A stretch of 23,149 nt of DNA from assembly GCA_040905445.1 (NCBI GenBank), contig JBBDRN010000038.1:1-23149 (forward strand), in the 5' to 3' direction. Below, piece after piece: positions 1 through 6,937 of this stretch. A program made the translations under genes and the position numbers. The stretch's first letter is position 1; each line of letters begins with the position of its first letter. Origin of the DNA: SKPT01 sp040905445. GTDB lineage: Bacteria > Planctomycetota > Phycisphaerae > Phycisphaerales > Phycisphaeraceae. The notes under the pieces are model-generated. The model was not told where the DNA came from. It made no database searches and was given only the letters and a program-made list of their open reading frames with translations.

Positions 1-199
1 CCCCGCCCGCGCCACCCTCGCCATCCTCGTAGGGTCCGCTGTGCGGACCTTCCCCGTCCCGCGCCTGGTCGTCCAGATGCTCCCCGAGCACGTGCAACCG
101 CACGCTCTCAAAGCGGTTGCCCGGGTTCAACCCCGCCCCGCGCCCCTTCGCGGGCCCGTCCACCAGCGCGTCACGGTACTCATAAGCCTCTTCGGGCAT
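1..199 (-). CDS. Radical SAM protein, PA0069 family (N-terminal fragment; gene runs off the window)
   Basis: Reading leftward from an ATG at 199, the frame stays open to the window edge. It begins MPEEAYEYRDALVDG and continues PAKGRGAGLNPGNRFESVRL. The KGRGAxxNPxNRFE signature is typical of the N-terminus of PA0069-family (spore-photolyase-like) radical SAM proteins. Their CxxxCxYC iron-sulfur motif lies further downstream and is outside this window, so the call rests on about 20 residues. The start overlaps the end of the ClpC-N gene by 73 bp in a different frame. The only in-frame alternatives before the upstream stop (233-235) are weak codons such as CTG, and I see no Shine-Dalgarno sequence. 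Around residues 50-57 the frame reads through a 25-bp palindromic repeat that recurs intergenically at 19621-19645, giving a GEGPHSGPYEDGE-like insert. Confidence 0.6.
   Translation of the reverse strand, partial: MPEEAYEYRDALVDGPAKGRGAGLNPGNRFESVRLHVLGEHLDDQARDGEGPHSGPYEDGEGGAGG
29..53. repeat. 25-bp palindromic repeat, copy 1 (inside the radical SAM frame)
   Basis: The 25 bases are the exact reverse complement of 19621-19645. The core is a 7-bp stem with a 3-nt loop, GGTCCGC-ACA-GCGGACC. This copy lies inside the N-terminal coding region of the radical SAM gene; the other is intergenic. Confidence 0.9.
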
Positions 200-732
200 A
201 CCGAACAGTATCCGAACTTGTGTGGCATGTTGTCAAGCGCCGGTCCGCCACATTCCGCCTGCACTTCCACAACGTACGCCGCCGGCGCCTCGCTCCGCGC
301 GAAGAGCAGGTTGAGCACCTCCTCGCGCACCTTTTCAAGCTTCAGGCCCAGGTTCATGAGCACCTGCGCCGCCACGCTCTCGTGCTCACGCAACAGCCCC
401 AGCAACAGGTGCTCCGTGCCCACGTAGTTGTGGTTCAGGTTCCGCGCCTCCTCGATGGCATACTCGATAACCTTCTTGGCGCGAGGCGTCTGCGGCAGCT
501 TGCCCATCGTGACCATGTCGGGCCCCGACTTCACAAGCTTCTCGACCACCAAGCGGACCTTGCGCAGATCCACGTCGAGGTTCTTGAGCACGTTGGCGCC
601 GACGCCGGAGCCCTCCTTGACGAGGCCGAGCAGGATGTGCTCGGTGCCGATGTACTCGTGGTTGAACCGCTGGGCCTCCTGCTTCGCCAAGGCGATGACT
701 TTCCGGCATCGATCGGTAAAGCGTTCGAACAT
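127..732 (-). CDS. Stand-alone ClpC N-terminal (Clp repeat) domain protein
   Basis: 201 aa. It carries two Clp repeat motifs of ClpC/ClpA type: MFERFTDRCRKVIALAKQEA...EYIGTEHILLGLVKEG at about residues 1-45 and KVIEYAIEEARNLNHNYVGTEHLLLGLLRE at about 87-116. In ClpC (about 810 aa) this domain binds adaptors and substrates in front of two AAA+ modules. Here no AAA+ domain follows, so the protein may be a free substrate- or adaptor-binding module that modulates a ClpCP protease; that is inference. After the domain comes a short tail with CGG...H...CSVC (three Cys and one His), possibly metal binding, then a basic end. The start is fixed by the conserved MFERFT; an AGGGG lies about 8 nt upstream. 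The tail overlaps the downstream radical SAM start by 73 bp. Confidence 0.85.
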   Translation of the reverse strand: MFERFTDRCRKVIALAKQEAQRFNHEYIGTEHILLGLVKEGSGVGANVLKNLDVDLRKVRLVVEKLVKSGPDMVTMGKLPQTPRAKKVIEYAIEEARNLNHNYVGTEHLLLGLLREHESVAAQVLMNLGLKLEKVREEVLNLLFARSEAPAAYVVEVQAECGGPALDNMPHKFGYCSVCPKRLMSTVTRWWTGPRRGAGRG

Positions 733-773
733 GATCAGGCCCCTGGGTGCGAAGGGGACGCGCCGTCGGCGTC

Positions 774-779
774 ATTGTA
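774..779 (-). promoter_or_regulatory. Putative -10 element for the ClpC-N gene
   Basis: TACAAT on the minus strand, about 41 nt before the ATG at 732. It matches the hexamer used repeatedly in this window. No good -35 at the usual spacing. Confidence 0.4.
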
Positions 780-799
780 CCCGCCACCGTCCAAACCGA

Positions 800-828
800 T
801 TGACAATCTGTGCGGGGAAACGTAGCTT
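800..828 (+). promoter_or_regulatory. Putative promoter for the cytochrome c gene
   Basis: TTGACA at 800-805, 17 nt, then TAGCTT at 823-828. It points at the cytochrome gene, whose GGAG Shine-Dalgarno (896-899) sits 7 nt before the ATG at 907. Confidence 0.45.
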
Positions 829-906
829 CTCGCCGGCCTCGAAGCGGGGCGCACCGGTCTGGGCCGGCGCTGGCCCGCGAGCCATCCCGCCCACCGGAGT
901 CCCGGC

Positions 907-1512
907 ATGCAGCGTCTCATCGTCCTCGCCTTGCTCTTCGGGTCGATGCTCACCACCGCCGGCTGCGGGCGTGACGACGCCGCCCACGCCCAGATGCGGT
1001 CCATCGCTGAGCCGCACATCGCCGCGGCGAGCGTGGAGGACGCCGGCCGATACCTCGTGACCATCGCCGGCTGCAACGACTGCCACACGCCCGGCTGGGA
1101 CCGGACCAACGGCGACGTGCCCGAGGATCAGTGGCTGCTCGGCTCAGACGTCGGCTTCCACGGGCCGTGGGGCACGACCTACGCCGGCAACGTGCGGCTG
1201 TACTTCAGCTACCTCACCGAGGACCAGTGGGTCGAGCACGCCCGCCAGTGGCAGGCGCTCCCGCCCATGCCGTCGATGAACATCAACCGCATGAGCGAGC
1301 AGGATCTGCGCGCCATTTACCGCTACGTCACCAGCCTCGAGCCCGTCGGCGAAGGCATGCCCGGCTTCATCCCGCCCGGCGAAGAGCCCACCACCGCCTA
1401 CCGCGACTTCCACGTTCAGGCCCCGCAGCAGGAGCAGGCTCAGGGCAGGATGGATAGAGCAAGTGCGAAGCCCACCGGGGATGGTGCGGAAGCGCCGCCC
1501 CCCTCGCACTGA
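907..1512 (+). CDS. Cytochrome c family lipoprotein
   Basis: 201 aa. The N-terminus is a lipoprotein signal: a hydrophobic stretch MQRLIVLALLFGSMLTTAGC with the lipobox Cys at residue 20. A single haem-binding motif, CNDCH, lies near residue 57 within GRYLVTIAGCNDCHTPGW, like class I cytochromes c in dehydrogenase and oxidase subunits. A Met-rich PPMPSMN segment about 60 residues later may supply the distal haem ligand, followed by a conserved SEQDLRAIYRYVTSLEPVG helix. It should be anchored to a membrane on the periplasmic side and carry electrons; its redox partner is not in the window. Start: GGAG with 7-nt spacing. The C-terminal 40 residues are Gln/Pro-rich and probably disordered. Confidence 0.85.
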   Translation: MQRLIVLALLFGSMLTTAGCGRDDAAHAQMRSIAEPHIAAASVEDAGRYLVTIAGCNDCHTPGWDRTNGDVPEDQWLLGSDVGFHGPWGTTYAGNVRLYFSYLTEDQWVEHARQWQALPPMPSMNINRMSEQDLRAIYRYVTSLEPVGEGMPGFIPPGEEPTTAYRDFHVQAPQQEQAQGRMDRASAKPTGDGAEAPPPSH

Positions 1513-1575
1513 CGACAGATGCCGCTGCGACCGAAGAGCCCGGCCGCCGCCCCATCCTCCACCGCGAGCAAACCC

Positions 1576-1962
1576 ATGCCGCTCATCCGCTACCTCAACG
1601 TCGACCTTGAGGTGCGATCCAGAACGTCGTTGGAGGCCTTGGAGCGAGGCTTCGGTGACCGCGCGTACCTGCTCGCCCAGCGCCAGGAAGATGGCCTGTT
1701 CGTCGCCAGCTTCGAGATCGCCGCCGATCATGACGATCCCGAGACGGCCATCCGCGCCTTCTGCGACATGATCGAGGCGCTGCCGCCGATCGTTCGCGAC
1801 CTGTGGGACGTGAGCGTGCAGCGGAGCTTCGACATCGGCTTCGACAGCGGCGATGAGCCGTTCCCGTTCAGTACCGCGCTCACGCCCGCCACAACCGCGC
1901 GCGTCGCCCGCCTGCGCGCAGGCATCACCGTGTCCATCTACCCACCCGAGCACACCGGCTGA
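1576..1962 (+). CDS. Hypothetical protein, 128 aa
   Basis: I do not recognise this family. From ATG 1576 it reads MPLIRYLNVDLEVRSRTSLE and goes on with mixed alpha/beta character, including LFVASFEIAADHDDPETAIRAFCDMIEALPPIVRDLWD (described here in segments) and a final beta-rich part. There is no signal peptide or membrane segment. The two-part look, an N-terminal DLEVRS strand and a repeated aromatic/acidic core, recalls small cytosolic immunity-type or DUF4279-like proteins, but I would not assign that. An upstream ATG at 1519 would add 19 residues of Pro/Ala/Ser-rich sequence and start 6 bp after the cytochrome stop; neither start has a Shine-Dalgarno. Co-directional with the cytochrome gene, so possibly co-transcribed. 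Confidence 0.6.
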   Translation: MPLIRYLNVDLEVRSRTSLEALERGFGDRAYLLAQRQEDGLFVASFEIAADHDDPETAIRAFCDMIEALPPIVRDLWDVSVQRSFDIGFDSGDEPFPFSTALTPATTARVARLRAGITVSIYPPEHTG

Positions 1963-2005
1963 TCCGCTGCGCCTGCTGTGCCGAATTCCGCTGCATCGCC
2001 CGGCC

Positions 2006-2518
2006 CTACCCCTCCACCTGCTTCTGCGCCTCCGCCTCCGCGGCTGCGAACAGCGCGCGGTACTGCGACGTCAGCACCGTGCCCCAGATGAGCACCACCA
2101 GCGTGAACACCAGCAGCCCCAGCGCCGCGACCAGCGCGATCGCCGGGTTGATCACCAGCCAGATCAGCGGCTGGTCCAGCCACGTCGGCGTGGCGCCGAA
2201 GAGATCCATGAAGATCGCGCCGACGATCGTCACCCACTGCACCGCCACGGCGCCGATGCCAATGAGCAGCAGCAGGGCGCCCAGCCTCAGCCGCCCCAGC
2301 CACGCCGGGTTGGCGTGGTGCAGCTCGTCGCCCATCAGCGACGACGCGAGGTTGTTGCCGCACTCGGGGCATGGCCGGCCGGAGTCGAGCCCGCGCAGGT
2401 TGTAGCCGCACTCGTTGCACGTGACGTCCTGGGCGATGCGCCCCTGGGCATCAAGCCGCGTGCGCCCGGCCCGCTGGCCACCCATCATTGCGGCGAGATA
2501 AGGATCAATCGAAGACAT
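2006..2518 (-). CDS. Zinc-ribbon membrane protein
   Basis: 170 aa from ATG 2518 (MSSIDPYLAAMMGGQ). Residues about 34-55 form a zinc ribbon, CNECGYNLRGL...RPCPECG, of a type very common at the head of planctomycete membrane proteins. Two hydrophobic segments follow: LGALLLLIGIGAVAVQWVTI and LVINPAIALVAALGLLVFTL continuing into VVLIWGTVL. It ends in an Ala/Glu/Gln-rich basic tail. The likely topology is a cytoplasmic ribbon with at least two membrane helices; the function is unknown. A longer frame reaches 2581, but the conserved part starts at 2518 and GGGGG sits just upstream. It lies downstream of the solute-binding protein gene on the same strand, 117 bp away. Confidence 0.75.
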   Translation of the reverse strand: MSSIDPYLAAMMGGQRAGRTRLDAQGRIAQDVTCNECGYNLRGLDSGRPCPECGNNLASSLMGDELHHANPAWLGRLRLGALLLLIGIGAVAVQWVTIVGAIFMDLFGATPTWLDQPLIWLVINPAIALVAALGLLVFTLVVLIWGTVLTSQYRALFAAAEAEAQKQVEG

Positions 2519-2635
2519 GCTGCCCCCATCGTGTAATCGGCGTTTCAGTCGCGCGCCGCCTCCCCGTTTAGCCGCGCCCACGCGGCGCTCCCCCCGAGCA
2601 ACGCGGCGCCCTCCACCCCCTTGGCGCCTTGGCGT

Positions 2636-4147
2636 CTACGGCGAAAGCCGCACCACCTCGCGGTAGTTGTCGCGGAAAAAGCGCGTCCACCGCAGCCGGG
2701 CGTTGATGAGCGTGTCCCCGCGGTAGCTCGACAGATGCTCGGAAAACTCATCCAGCACGCGCTCGACCTCACTGTGTCGCGGGTGGTCCGGGTCGTTGAC
2801 GATCGCCTGCCAGTCGGCCGCCAACCCTTCGTCGGGCCAGTGCAGCACGAGGTCGTCGGGCATCGCCTCGAACAGCTCGATCATCCGCGCCTTGTCGGGG
2901 TGATCGTCCGGCGTGCGCGCGATCGCCGCCCACGCCGCGACCAGGTGCTCGTGCACGTCGATCGCCATCGCCTTGGTGACCGGCGCGACCATCCCGTAAA
3001 AGTCGGGGATCGCGTCGGGCAGGGGGGTCGCCTCGTCGAACGGCGCAATTTCGGGGTCGCTCCAGTGCGCTCGCTCCGCGGGCGTGTAAAGATCCTGGCG
3101 CACCGGCTGGCGGCGCAGCTCGAAGCGCTCCGGCCCGTCCGGGGCGTCGATGCGCCGCTGCCAGAGCCGCTGCGCTTCGCGGGTGATCATCCAGTTGACG
3201 AACTGGTCGGCCAGCTCGCGGTTGGGCGCACCGCGCAGGATGGCGACGGGATCGGCGGTGATCGCCGTCATCCCGGCCGGGTCGACGTAGCCGACGCGGT
3301 CGCCGCCGACGGCGCCCGCCTGGAAGCGGCCATAAAAGTCGATGCACATGCCCGCGGCCGCCTCGCCCTTGGAGACGTCGACCGGCACCTTCGACGCGCC
3401 GGAGGTGAAGTAGCGCGCATTGGCGAACACCTGCCGCATCGTCCGCCATCCCTCGTTCCAGCCTGTACGGCGGATGATGATGTTGTACGTCGCGGCGATC
3501 GACCCCGAGTGGCTCGGGTCCGCCAGGGCGATCCATCCCTGGTAGCGCGGCGCCGCCATGTCGGCCCAGGTCTGCGGCTCGGGCAGGTCGAGCATGCGCA
3601 GCACGTCGCGGTTGTAGACGATGCCGAAGCTCGCCAGGGCCGTGCCGATCCATCGCCCGTCTTCGTGGTAGAGCGGGCTGGAGCCGATGAAGCGCGTGAG
3701 GAAGGCTTCGTCGAGGGCGTTGGGCGCGAGCTTGGGCGCGACGAGCAGGGGGATGCGGACCTGCTCGCCGTCGCGCTCGATGGTGATGCCGCGGGCGAGC
3801 TGATTGTGCTCGAAGTCCCCGCCGCCGAAGAACAGGTCGATGCCGATGCCTTCATTCTCGCGACCGGCGGCGGCGTTGGCCTCGAAGTGGGAGACGATCG
3901 TTCGCCGCTGATCGCTGGTGCCGCCCGTCGTGCGCCAGTCGAAGCGGACGGGCGCCAGGCCCTGCGCGCGTCGCCAGTCGTTGAAGGCCAGGGCGAACTC
4001 GTGGCGCGTCTGCTCGTTGTGGGGCGTGACGACGATCAGGCGATCGCCGTCGCTGGCGTACGCCTCGTCCACGTCCGCCACGGGCCTGAGCACGAACGGG
4101 ATGCCGACGACCACGGCCAGCAGGAGGATGATGATGAGCTTGGACAT
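2636..4147 (-). CDS. Extracellular solute-binding protein (ABC transporter type)
   Basis: 503 aa. The N-terminal hydrophobic segment MSKLIIILLLAVVVGIPFVL looks like an uncleaved signal anchor or signal peptide with no lipobox Cys. The body has the type-II periplasmic binding fold: LIVVTPHNEQTRHEFALAF, then IDLFFGGGDFEHNQLARGI, FGIVYNRDVLRML, and WADMAAPRYQGWIALADPSHS. This arrangement is typical of iron(III)/polyamine/spermidine-type binding proteins. The C-terminal 130 residues are longer than usual. No permease or ATPase gene is adjacent, so the transporter is unknown. No Shine-Dalgarno is visible; a heptamer repeat array ends 5 nt before the ATG. The ligand cannot be told from the sequence. 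Confidence 0.85.
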   Translation of the reverse strand: MSKLIIILLLAVVVGIPFVLRPVADVDEAYASDGDRLIVVTPHNEQTRHEFALAFNDWRRAQGLAPVRFDWRTTGGTSDQRRTIVSHFEANAAAGRENEGIGIDLFFGGGDFEHNQLARGITIERDGEQVRIPLLVAPKLAPNALDEAFLTRFIGSSPLYHEDGRWIGTALASFGIVYNRDVLRMLDLPEPQTWADMAAPRYQGWIALADPSHSGSIAATYNIIIRRTGWNEGWRTMRQVFANARYFTSGASKVPVDVSKGEAAAGMCIDFYGRFQAGAVGGDRVGYVDPAGMTAITADPVAILRGAPNRELADQFVNWMITREAQRLWQRRIDAPDGPERFELRRQPVRQDLYTPAERAHWSDPEIAPFDEATPLPDAIPDFYGMVAPVTKAMAIDVHEHLVAAWAAIARTPDDHPDKARMIELFEAMPDDLVLHWPDEGLAADWQAIVNDPDHPRHSEVERVLDEFSEHLSSYRGDTLINARLRWTRFFRDNYREVVRLSP

Positions 4148-4149
4148 AG

Positions 4150-4178
4150 CGGAATTTCTGATTGCCGATTGCCGATTT
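4150..4178. repeat. Heptamer tandem repeat array upstream of the solute-binding protein gene
   Basis: ATTGCCG is repeated twice exactly (4161-4174) with degenerate units on both sides. On the minus strand the array ends AATCAGAAATTCC and is followed by GCT and the ATG of the solute-binding protein gene. The same 13-mer stands directly before proB. Confidence 0.8.
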
Positions 4179-4284
4179 GTTTGGGTCAGTTTAACCGCGC
4201 CGGCGGGTGCGTAGGTTGCCCGGTCGCGAATCCCGGGTCCCGCGACCCGGAACCCGTGATTTGCACCACCCGCCGCGCCGAAGC

Positions 4285-4290
4285 TACATT
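4285..4290 (+). promoter_or_regulatory. -10 element, leaderless start of the M42 peptidase gene
   Basis: TACATT followed by 6 nt and the ATG at 4297, with no Shine-Dalgarno. A transcript starting at normal spacing would begin at the start codon. Confidence 0.45.
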
Positions 4291-4296
4291 CGCCGC

Positions 4297-5367
4297 ATGG
4301 ACCTTCTCGAACGCCTCGCCCAGACCGCGGCGATCCCTGGCCGGGAGCATCGCATCCGCGAGCTGATCCGCCGCGAGATCACCGAGCACGTGGACGACAT
4401 CCGCACCGACGCGCTCGGCTCACTCATCGCCGTGCGCAAGGCCCGCCCGCGCCAGGGCGCGCCGGCGGACCGCCCGCCGCGCATCATGCTCGCCGCGCAC
4501 ATGGACCAGATCGGCTTCATGGTCCGGCACATCGACGACCGCGGCTTCATCCGCATCCAGGCCGTCGGCGGCTTCGACAACCGCAACCTCTTCGCACGCC
4601 TGTGCACCATCTGCCCCGACCTCACGGATCCCGGCAAGGACATCACGGGCGTGCTCAATCCGGCGGGCAAGCCGATCCACATCGCCTCCGATGACGACCG
4701 CAAGAAGATCCCCGAGATCCACGAGTTCATCGTCGACCTCGGCATTGCCGGCGACGAGGTCAAGGAGCGCGTCCGCATCGGCGACATGGTCGTCCTCCGC
4801 GCCCCGTTCGCCGAGATCGGCCAGACCGTCGTCGCCCAGTCGCTCGACAACCGCGTCGCCTGCTGGATGCTCATCCGCGCCCTGCAGGCGCTCGAGCACC
4901 ACGACAGCGACATCCATGCCGTCTTCACCGTCCAGGAGGAGGTCGGCCTGCGCGGGGCGGGCGCCGCCGCGTTCGGCATCGACGCCGACTTCGGCATTGC
5001 CGTCGACACCACCCTCTGCGTCGACACGCCCGGCGTGCCCGACGACCAGCGCGTCACCCAGCAGGCCGCCGGTGCCACCCTGACGGTCATGGATGGCGCG
5101 TCGATTGCCGACCTCAGCCTGCTCGACCGCTTCGAGCAACTCGCCCAGGAGCACGAGATCCAGCACCAGCGCTCGGTCCTGCCTCGTGGCGGCACCGACG
5201 CCGGCACCATGCAACGCGCCGGCGCCGGGCTGCGCACATTCACGCTCTCCTGCCCGACGCGGTACATCCACACCGTCTGCGAGATGGTCCACCGCGACGA
5301 CCTTCACGCCTGCCGCGATCTGCTGCTCGCCTTCCTGCACGAAGGCCCGCCGACGCCCGACGCGTGA
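4297..5367 (+). CDS. M42 family metallopeptidase (aminopeptidase/glutamyl aminopeptidase type)
   Basis: 356 aa, the usual family length. Cytosolic M42 enzymes form tetrahedral dodecamers with two metal ions per subunit and trim N-terminal residues from peptides. The family's metal and catalytic residues are visible: AAHMDQIGFMV (His68), SLDNRVACW (Asp184, bridging), QEEVGLRGA (Glu214 and Glu215, general base and metal), GIAVDTTL (Asp237), and LPRGGTDAG followed by TRYIHTVCEM for the late His. N-terminus MDLLERLAQTAAIPGREHRI is typical. I chose ATG 4297 because this motif starts there; an upstream ATG at 4207 would add 30 residues of basic, non-conserved sequence. No signal peptide. Confidence 0.93.
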   Translation: MDLLERLAQTAAIPGREHRIRELIRREITEHVDDIRTDALGSLIAVRKARPRQGAPADRPPRIMLAAHMDQIGFMVRHIDDRGFIRIQAVGGFDNRNLFARLCTICPDLTDPGKDITGVLNPAGKPIHIASDDDRKKIPEIHEFIVDLGIAGDEVKERVRIGDMVVLRAPFAEIGQTVVAQSLDNRVACWMLIRALQALEHHDSDIHAVFTVQEEVGLRGAGAAAFGIDADFGIAVDTTLCVDTPGVPDDQRVTQQAAGATLTVMDGASIADLSLLDRFEQLAQEHEIQHQRSVLPRGGTDAGTMQRAGAGLRTFTLSCPTRYIHTVCEMVHRDDLHACRDLLLAFLHEGPPTPDA

Positions 5368-5760
5368 CGCCGTCGCTCGCGGCTTGGCGAAGGTCATCAG
5401 GTCTTTGAACGCTTCTTGCGACCGCCGCCTGTCCGCGCCGCAGATTCGCTCGAATTCAGGGCTTCCCCTATTGGCCGCGGCGAGTCTACATGGGAGGATA
5501 TAAGTGAGCCGCCAGGACCGGGTCGGGCCGGCTACCGCGGGCAAAGAACCGCGTCGGCCCCTAAACCCCGGCTGGTGGGACAGGGGCCGATACCCCAGCG
5601 CGGTGCACCAGCAACAAGCACGAGCGCGTCCCATCTGTGATCCCCTGACGGCTCTTTTCATGCGCCCGCCCCTCCGCCGACCGTCGCTCACGACCCACAA
5701 CGCCCGCCCCGGCTTGATCCCCCCGCGTCGACGGATTATCCTTCCCCGCTCGAAGTGCAC
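5368..5760. other. Gene-poor region before tRNA-Tyr
   Basis: 393 bases without a convincing protein gene. There is a good GGGAGG (5492-5497) 6 nt before a GTG at 5504, but that frame runs straight through the tRNA, so I do not accept it as it stands. The central part (5525-5612) has strong self-complementarity and is listed separately. Confidence 0.5.
5525..5612 (+). ncRNA. Candidate structured RNA, possible pseudoknot
   Basis: Several perfect helices can form: GGGCCG (5525-5530) with CGGCCC (5555-5560), CGGCCCCT (5555-5562) with AGGGGCCG (5582-5589), and GCTGGTG (5571-5577) with CACCAGC (5606-5612). The first two exclude each other, and the last two interleave as an H-type pseudoknot. I do not recognise it as RNase P, tmRNA, SRP, 6S or a known riboswitch. 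In DNA this GC-rich, chance helices are common, so confidence is low. Confidence 0.25.
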
Positions 5761-5843
5761 GGGCGAGTGCCAGAGCGGCCAAATGGGGCGGACTGTAAAT
5801 CCGCTGGCTTATGCCTTCGCAGGTTCGAATCCTGCCTCGCCCA
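5761..5843 (+). tRNA. tRNA-Tyr (anticodon GTA)
   Basis: The acceptor stem pairs GGGCGAG (5761-5767) with CTCGCCC (5836-5842), discriminator A at 5843. The anticodon stem GCGGA/TCCGC encloses the loop CTGTAAA with GTA at 5795-5797. A long variable arm makes it class II, as expected for bacterial tRNA-Tyr. The T arm is GCAGG-TTCGAAT-CCTGC. The 3' CCA is not encoded. Confidence 0.96.
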
Positions 5844-5877
5844 TTCCTTCTTCCTTCCTGTCAGATTTCTGTCAGAC

Positions 5878-5914
5878 GCGCAAACCCATTCCCGTACAGG
5901 GTTTTCGTTTGCGC
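5878..5914. other. Hairpin downstream of tRNA-Tyr
   Basis: GCGCAAAC (5878-5885) pairs perfectly with GTTTGCGC (5907-5914), with further inner pairing. It lies 35 nt after the tRNA and may serve in 3' processing or termination, though no T tract follows. A short direct repeat TGTCAGA precedes it (around 5858-5875). Confidence 0.4.
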
Positions 5915-5997
5915 CGGCGATCCCCGGCTCGGCCTCTTCGCCGCGCGCTTCCGTCCGTGGTCGTCCGCTTGGTCTAGCCGTCGCCCTTCGCTCATCG

Positions 5998-6780
5998 TCA
6001 CCCCATGCGCAGCGCCGCCCAGACCGGGAAGTGGTCGGAGGCATCGCGCGTGATGTCGTTCTGGGCGACGTCGGCGTCGATGAGGCGGCCGGCGAGCTGT
6101 TCGCTGAGCCAGATGTAGTCGACGCGGGTCGTCGGGCTCTGGGTGGTGACGGATTGGAGCATCGCGTCGGAGCGGGCGGTGTGGACGGCGTCGATCCAAC
6201 CGACGTCGACGAGACGGCGGCCGACGTGGCGCGGGATCGTGCCCTCGGCCTCGGCGTCGTCTATGGGTTCAAGCCGTACGCCGTCGCGCAGGTGGTGGTG
6301 GTAGGGCGCGGTGGCGTTGAAGTCGCCCATCATGACGGTCGGGAGCGTGCGCTCGGCGACGAGGGGCAGCAGGTCGTCAAGCTCGCGCAGGCGCAGCGCC
6401 TCGCGCTCGAAGCTGCCATGCCCCGGCGAAAGATGGAGCACAACGAAGCACCACGCCTCGCCCGCAATGTCGACGATCGCGCGCACGGCGGCGCGCTGCA
6501 TCGCCGGGGCGCGCGGCGTGAGGTCCTCGACGTCCACGAGCGGGCGGCGGGACATGATCGCGACGTGGTAGGGGCTGACCTGCGAGCGGGCCAGCGCGTG
6601 GTGGTAACCCAGTTCATCCGCGAGGCGGGCGATGTTGGCGGGCTCGTTGGCCTCCTGGAAGCCGACGACGTCGGCGTCGAGTGCAGTGATGGCGTCGGCG
6701 AGCAGCGGGAGGCGATCCTCGCCGCCGTTGAGAATGTTGTAGCTGACCACCCGCAGCGTGGCGTCGCGCGTGTTTGTCAT
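5998..6780 (-). CDS. Endonuclease/exonuclease/phosphatase family protein
   Basis: 260 aa from ATG 6780. All landmarks of the EEP (DNase I/exonuclease III-like) fold are present: LRVVSYNILNGG at the start, DVVGFQEANEP (catalytic Glu), FVVLHLSPGHG, MMGDFNATAPYH (Asp/Asn), RVDYIWLS and the final DASDHFPVWAAL (Asp-His pair). Members cut phosphodiester or phosphate-ester bonds with Mg2+; the substrate (nucleic acid, phospholipid or other) is not evident. No signal peptide, so probably cytosolic. An ATG at 6810 would add ten residues; both starts lie downstream of the TACAAT at 6825-6830, and a weak AAGG favours 6780. Divergent from the DUF4091 gene. Confidence 0.9.
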   Translation of the reverse strand: MTNTRDATLRVVSYNILNGGEDRLPLLADAITALDADVVGFQEANEPANIARLADELGYHHALARSQVSPYHVAIMSRRPLVDVEDLTPRAPAMQRAAVRAIVDIAGEAWCFVVLHLSPGHGSFEREALRLRELDDLLPLVAERTLPTVMMGDFNATAPYHHHLRDGVRLEPIDDAEAEGTIPRHVGRRLVDVGWIDAVHTARSDAMLQSVTTQSPTTRVDYIWLSEQLAGRLIDADVAQNDITRDASDHFPVWAALRMG

Positions 6781-6824
6781 GGCAGCGGCCTTTCCGTTCT
6801 TGCTGGGCATGGGGTGCAGCGGGC

Positions 6825-6830
6825 ATTGTA
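6825..6830 (-). promoter_or_regulatory. -10 element for the EEP-family gene
   Basis: TACAAT on the minus strand, 14 nt before ATG 6810 and 44 nt before ATG 6780. Confidence 0.4.
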
Positions 6831-6878
6831 AGGCGGCGGCCGCCTGGCCGAATCGACCCGCGTGCGGGCCCGTCCGGT

Positions 6879-6884
6879 TACAAT
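6879..6884 (+). promoter_or_regulatory. -10 element for the DUF4091 gene
   Basis: TACAAT, about 53 nt before the ATG at 6938. The expected leader contains AGGAG at 6927-6931, so this gene has a conventional Shine-Dalgarno start. Confidence 0.45.
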
Positions 6885-6937
6885 GCGCCGAGCGCCACCG
6901 CGCACTCGCCATCGGATCCGTACCCCAGGAGTCAGCC

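Noticed and set aside
2621..4366. Long plus-strand open frame opposite the solute-binding protein gene
   Set aside because: Arg/Val/Gly/Asp-rich composition without any family motif; a GC-rich antisense shadow of a clear gene.
5504..5977. GTG frame with a fine GGGAGG upstream
   Set aside because: It runs through the tRNA-Tyr gene and its translation shows no conserved feature; the Shine-Dalgarno-like site may be chance or part of an RNA leader.
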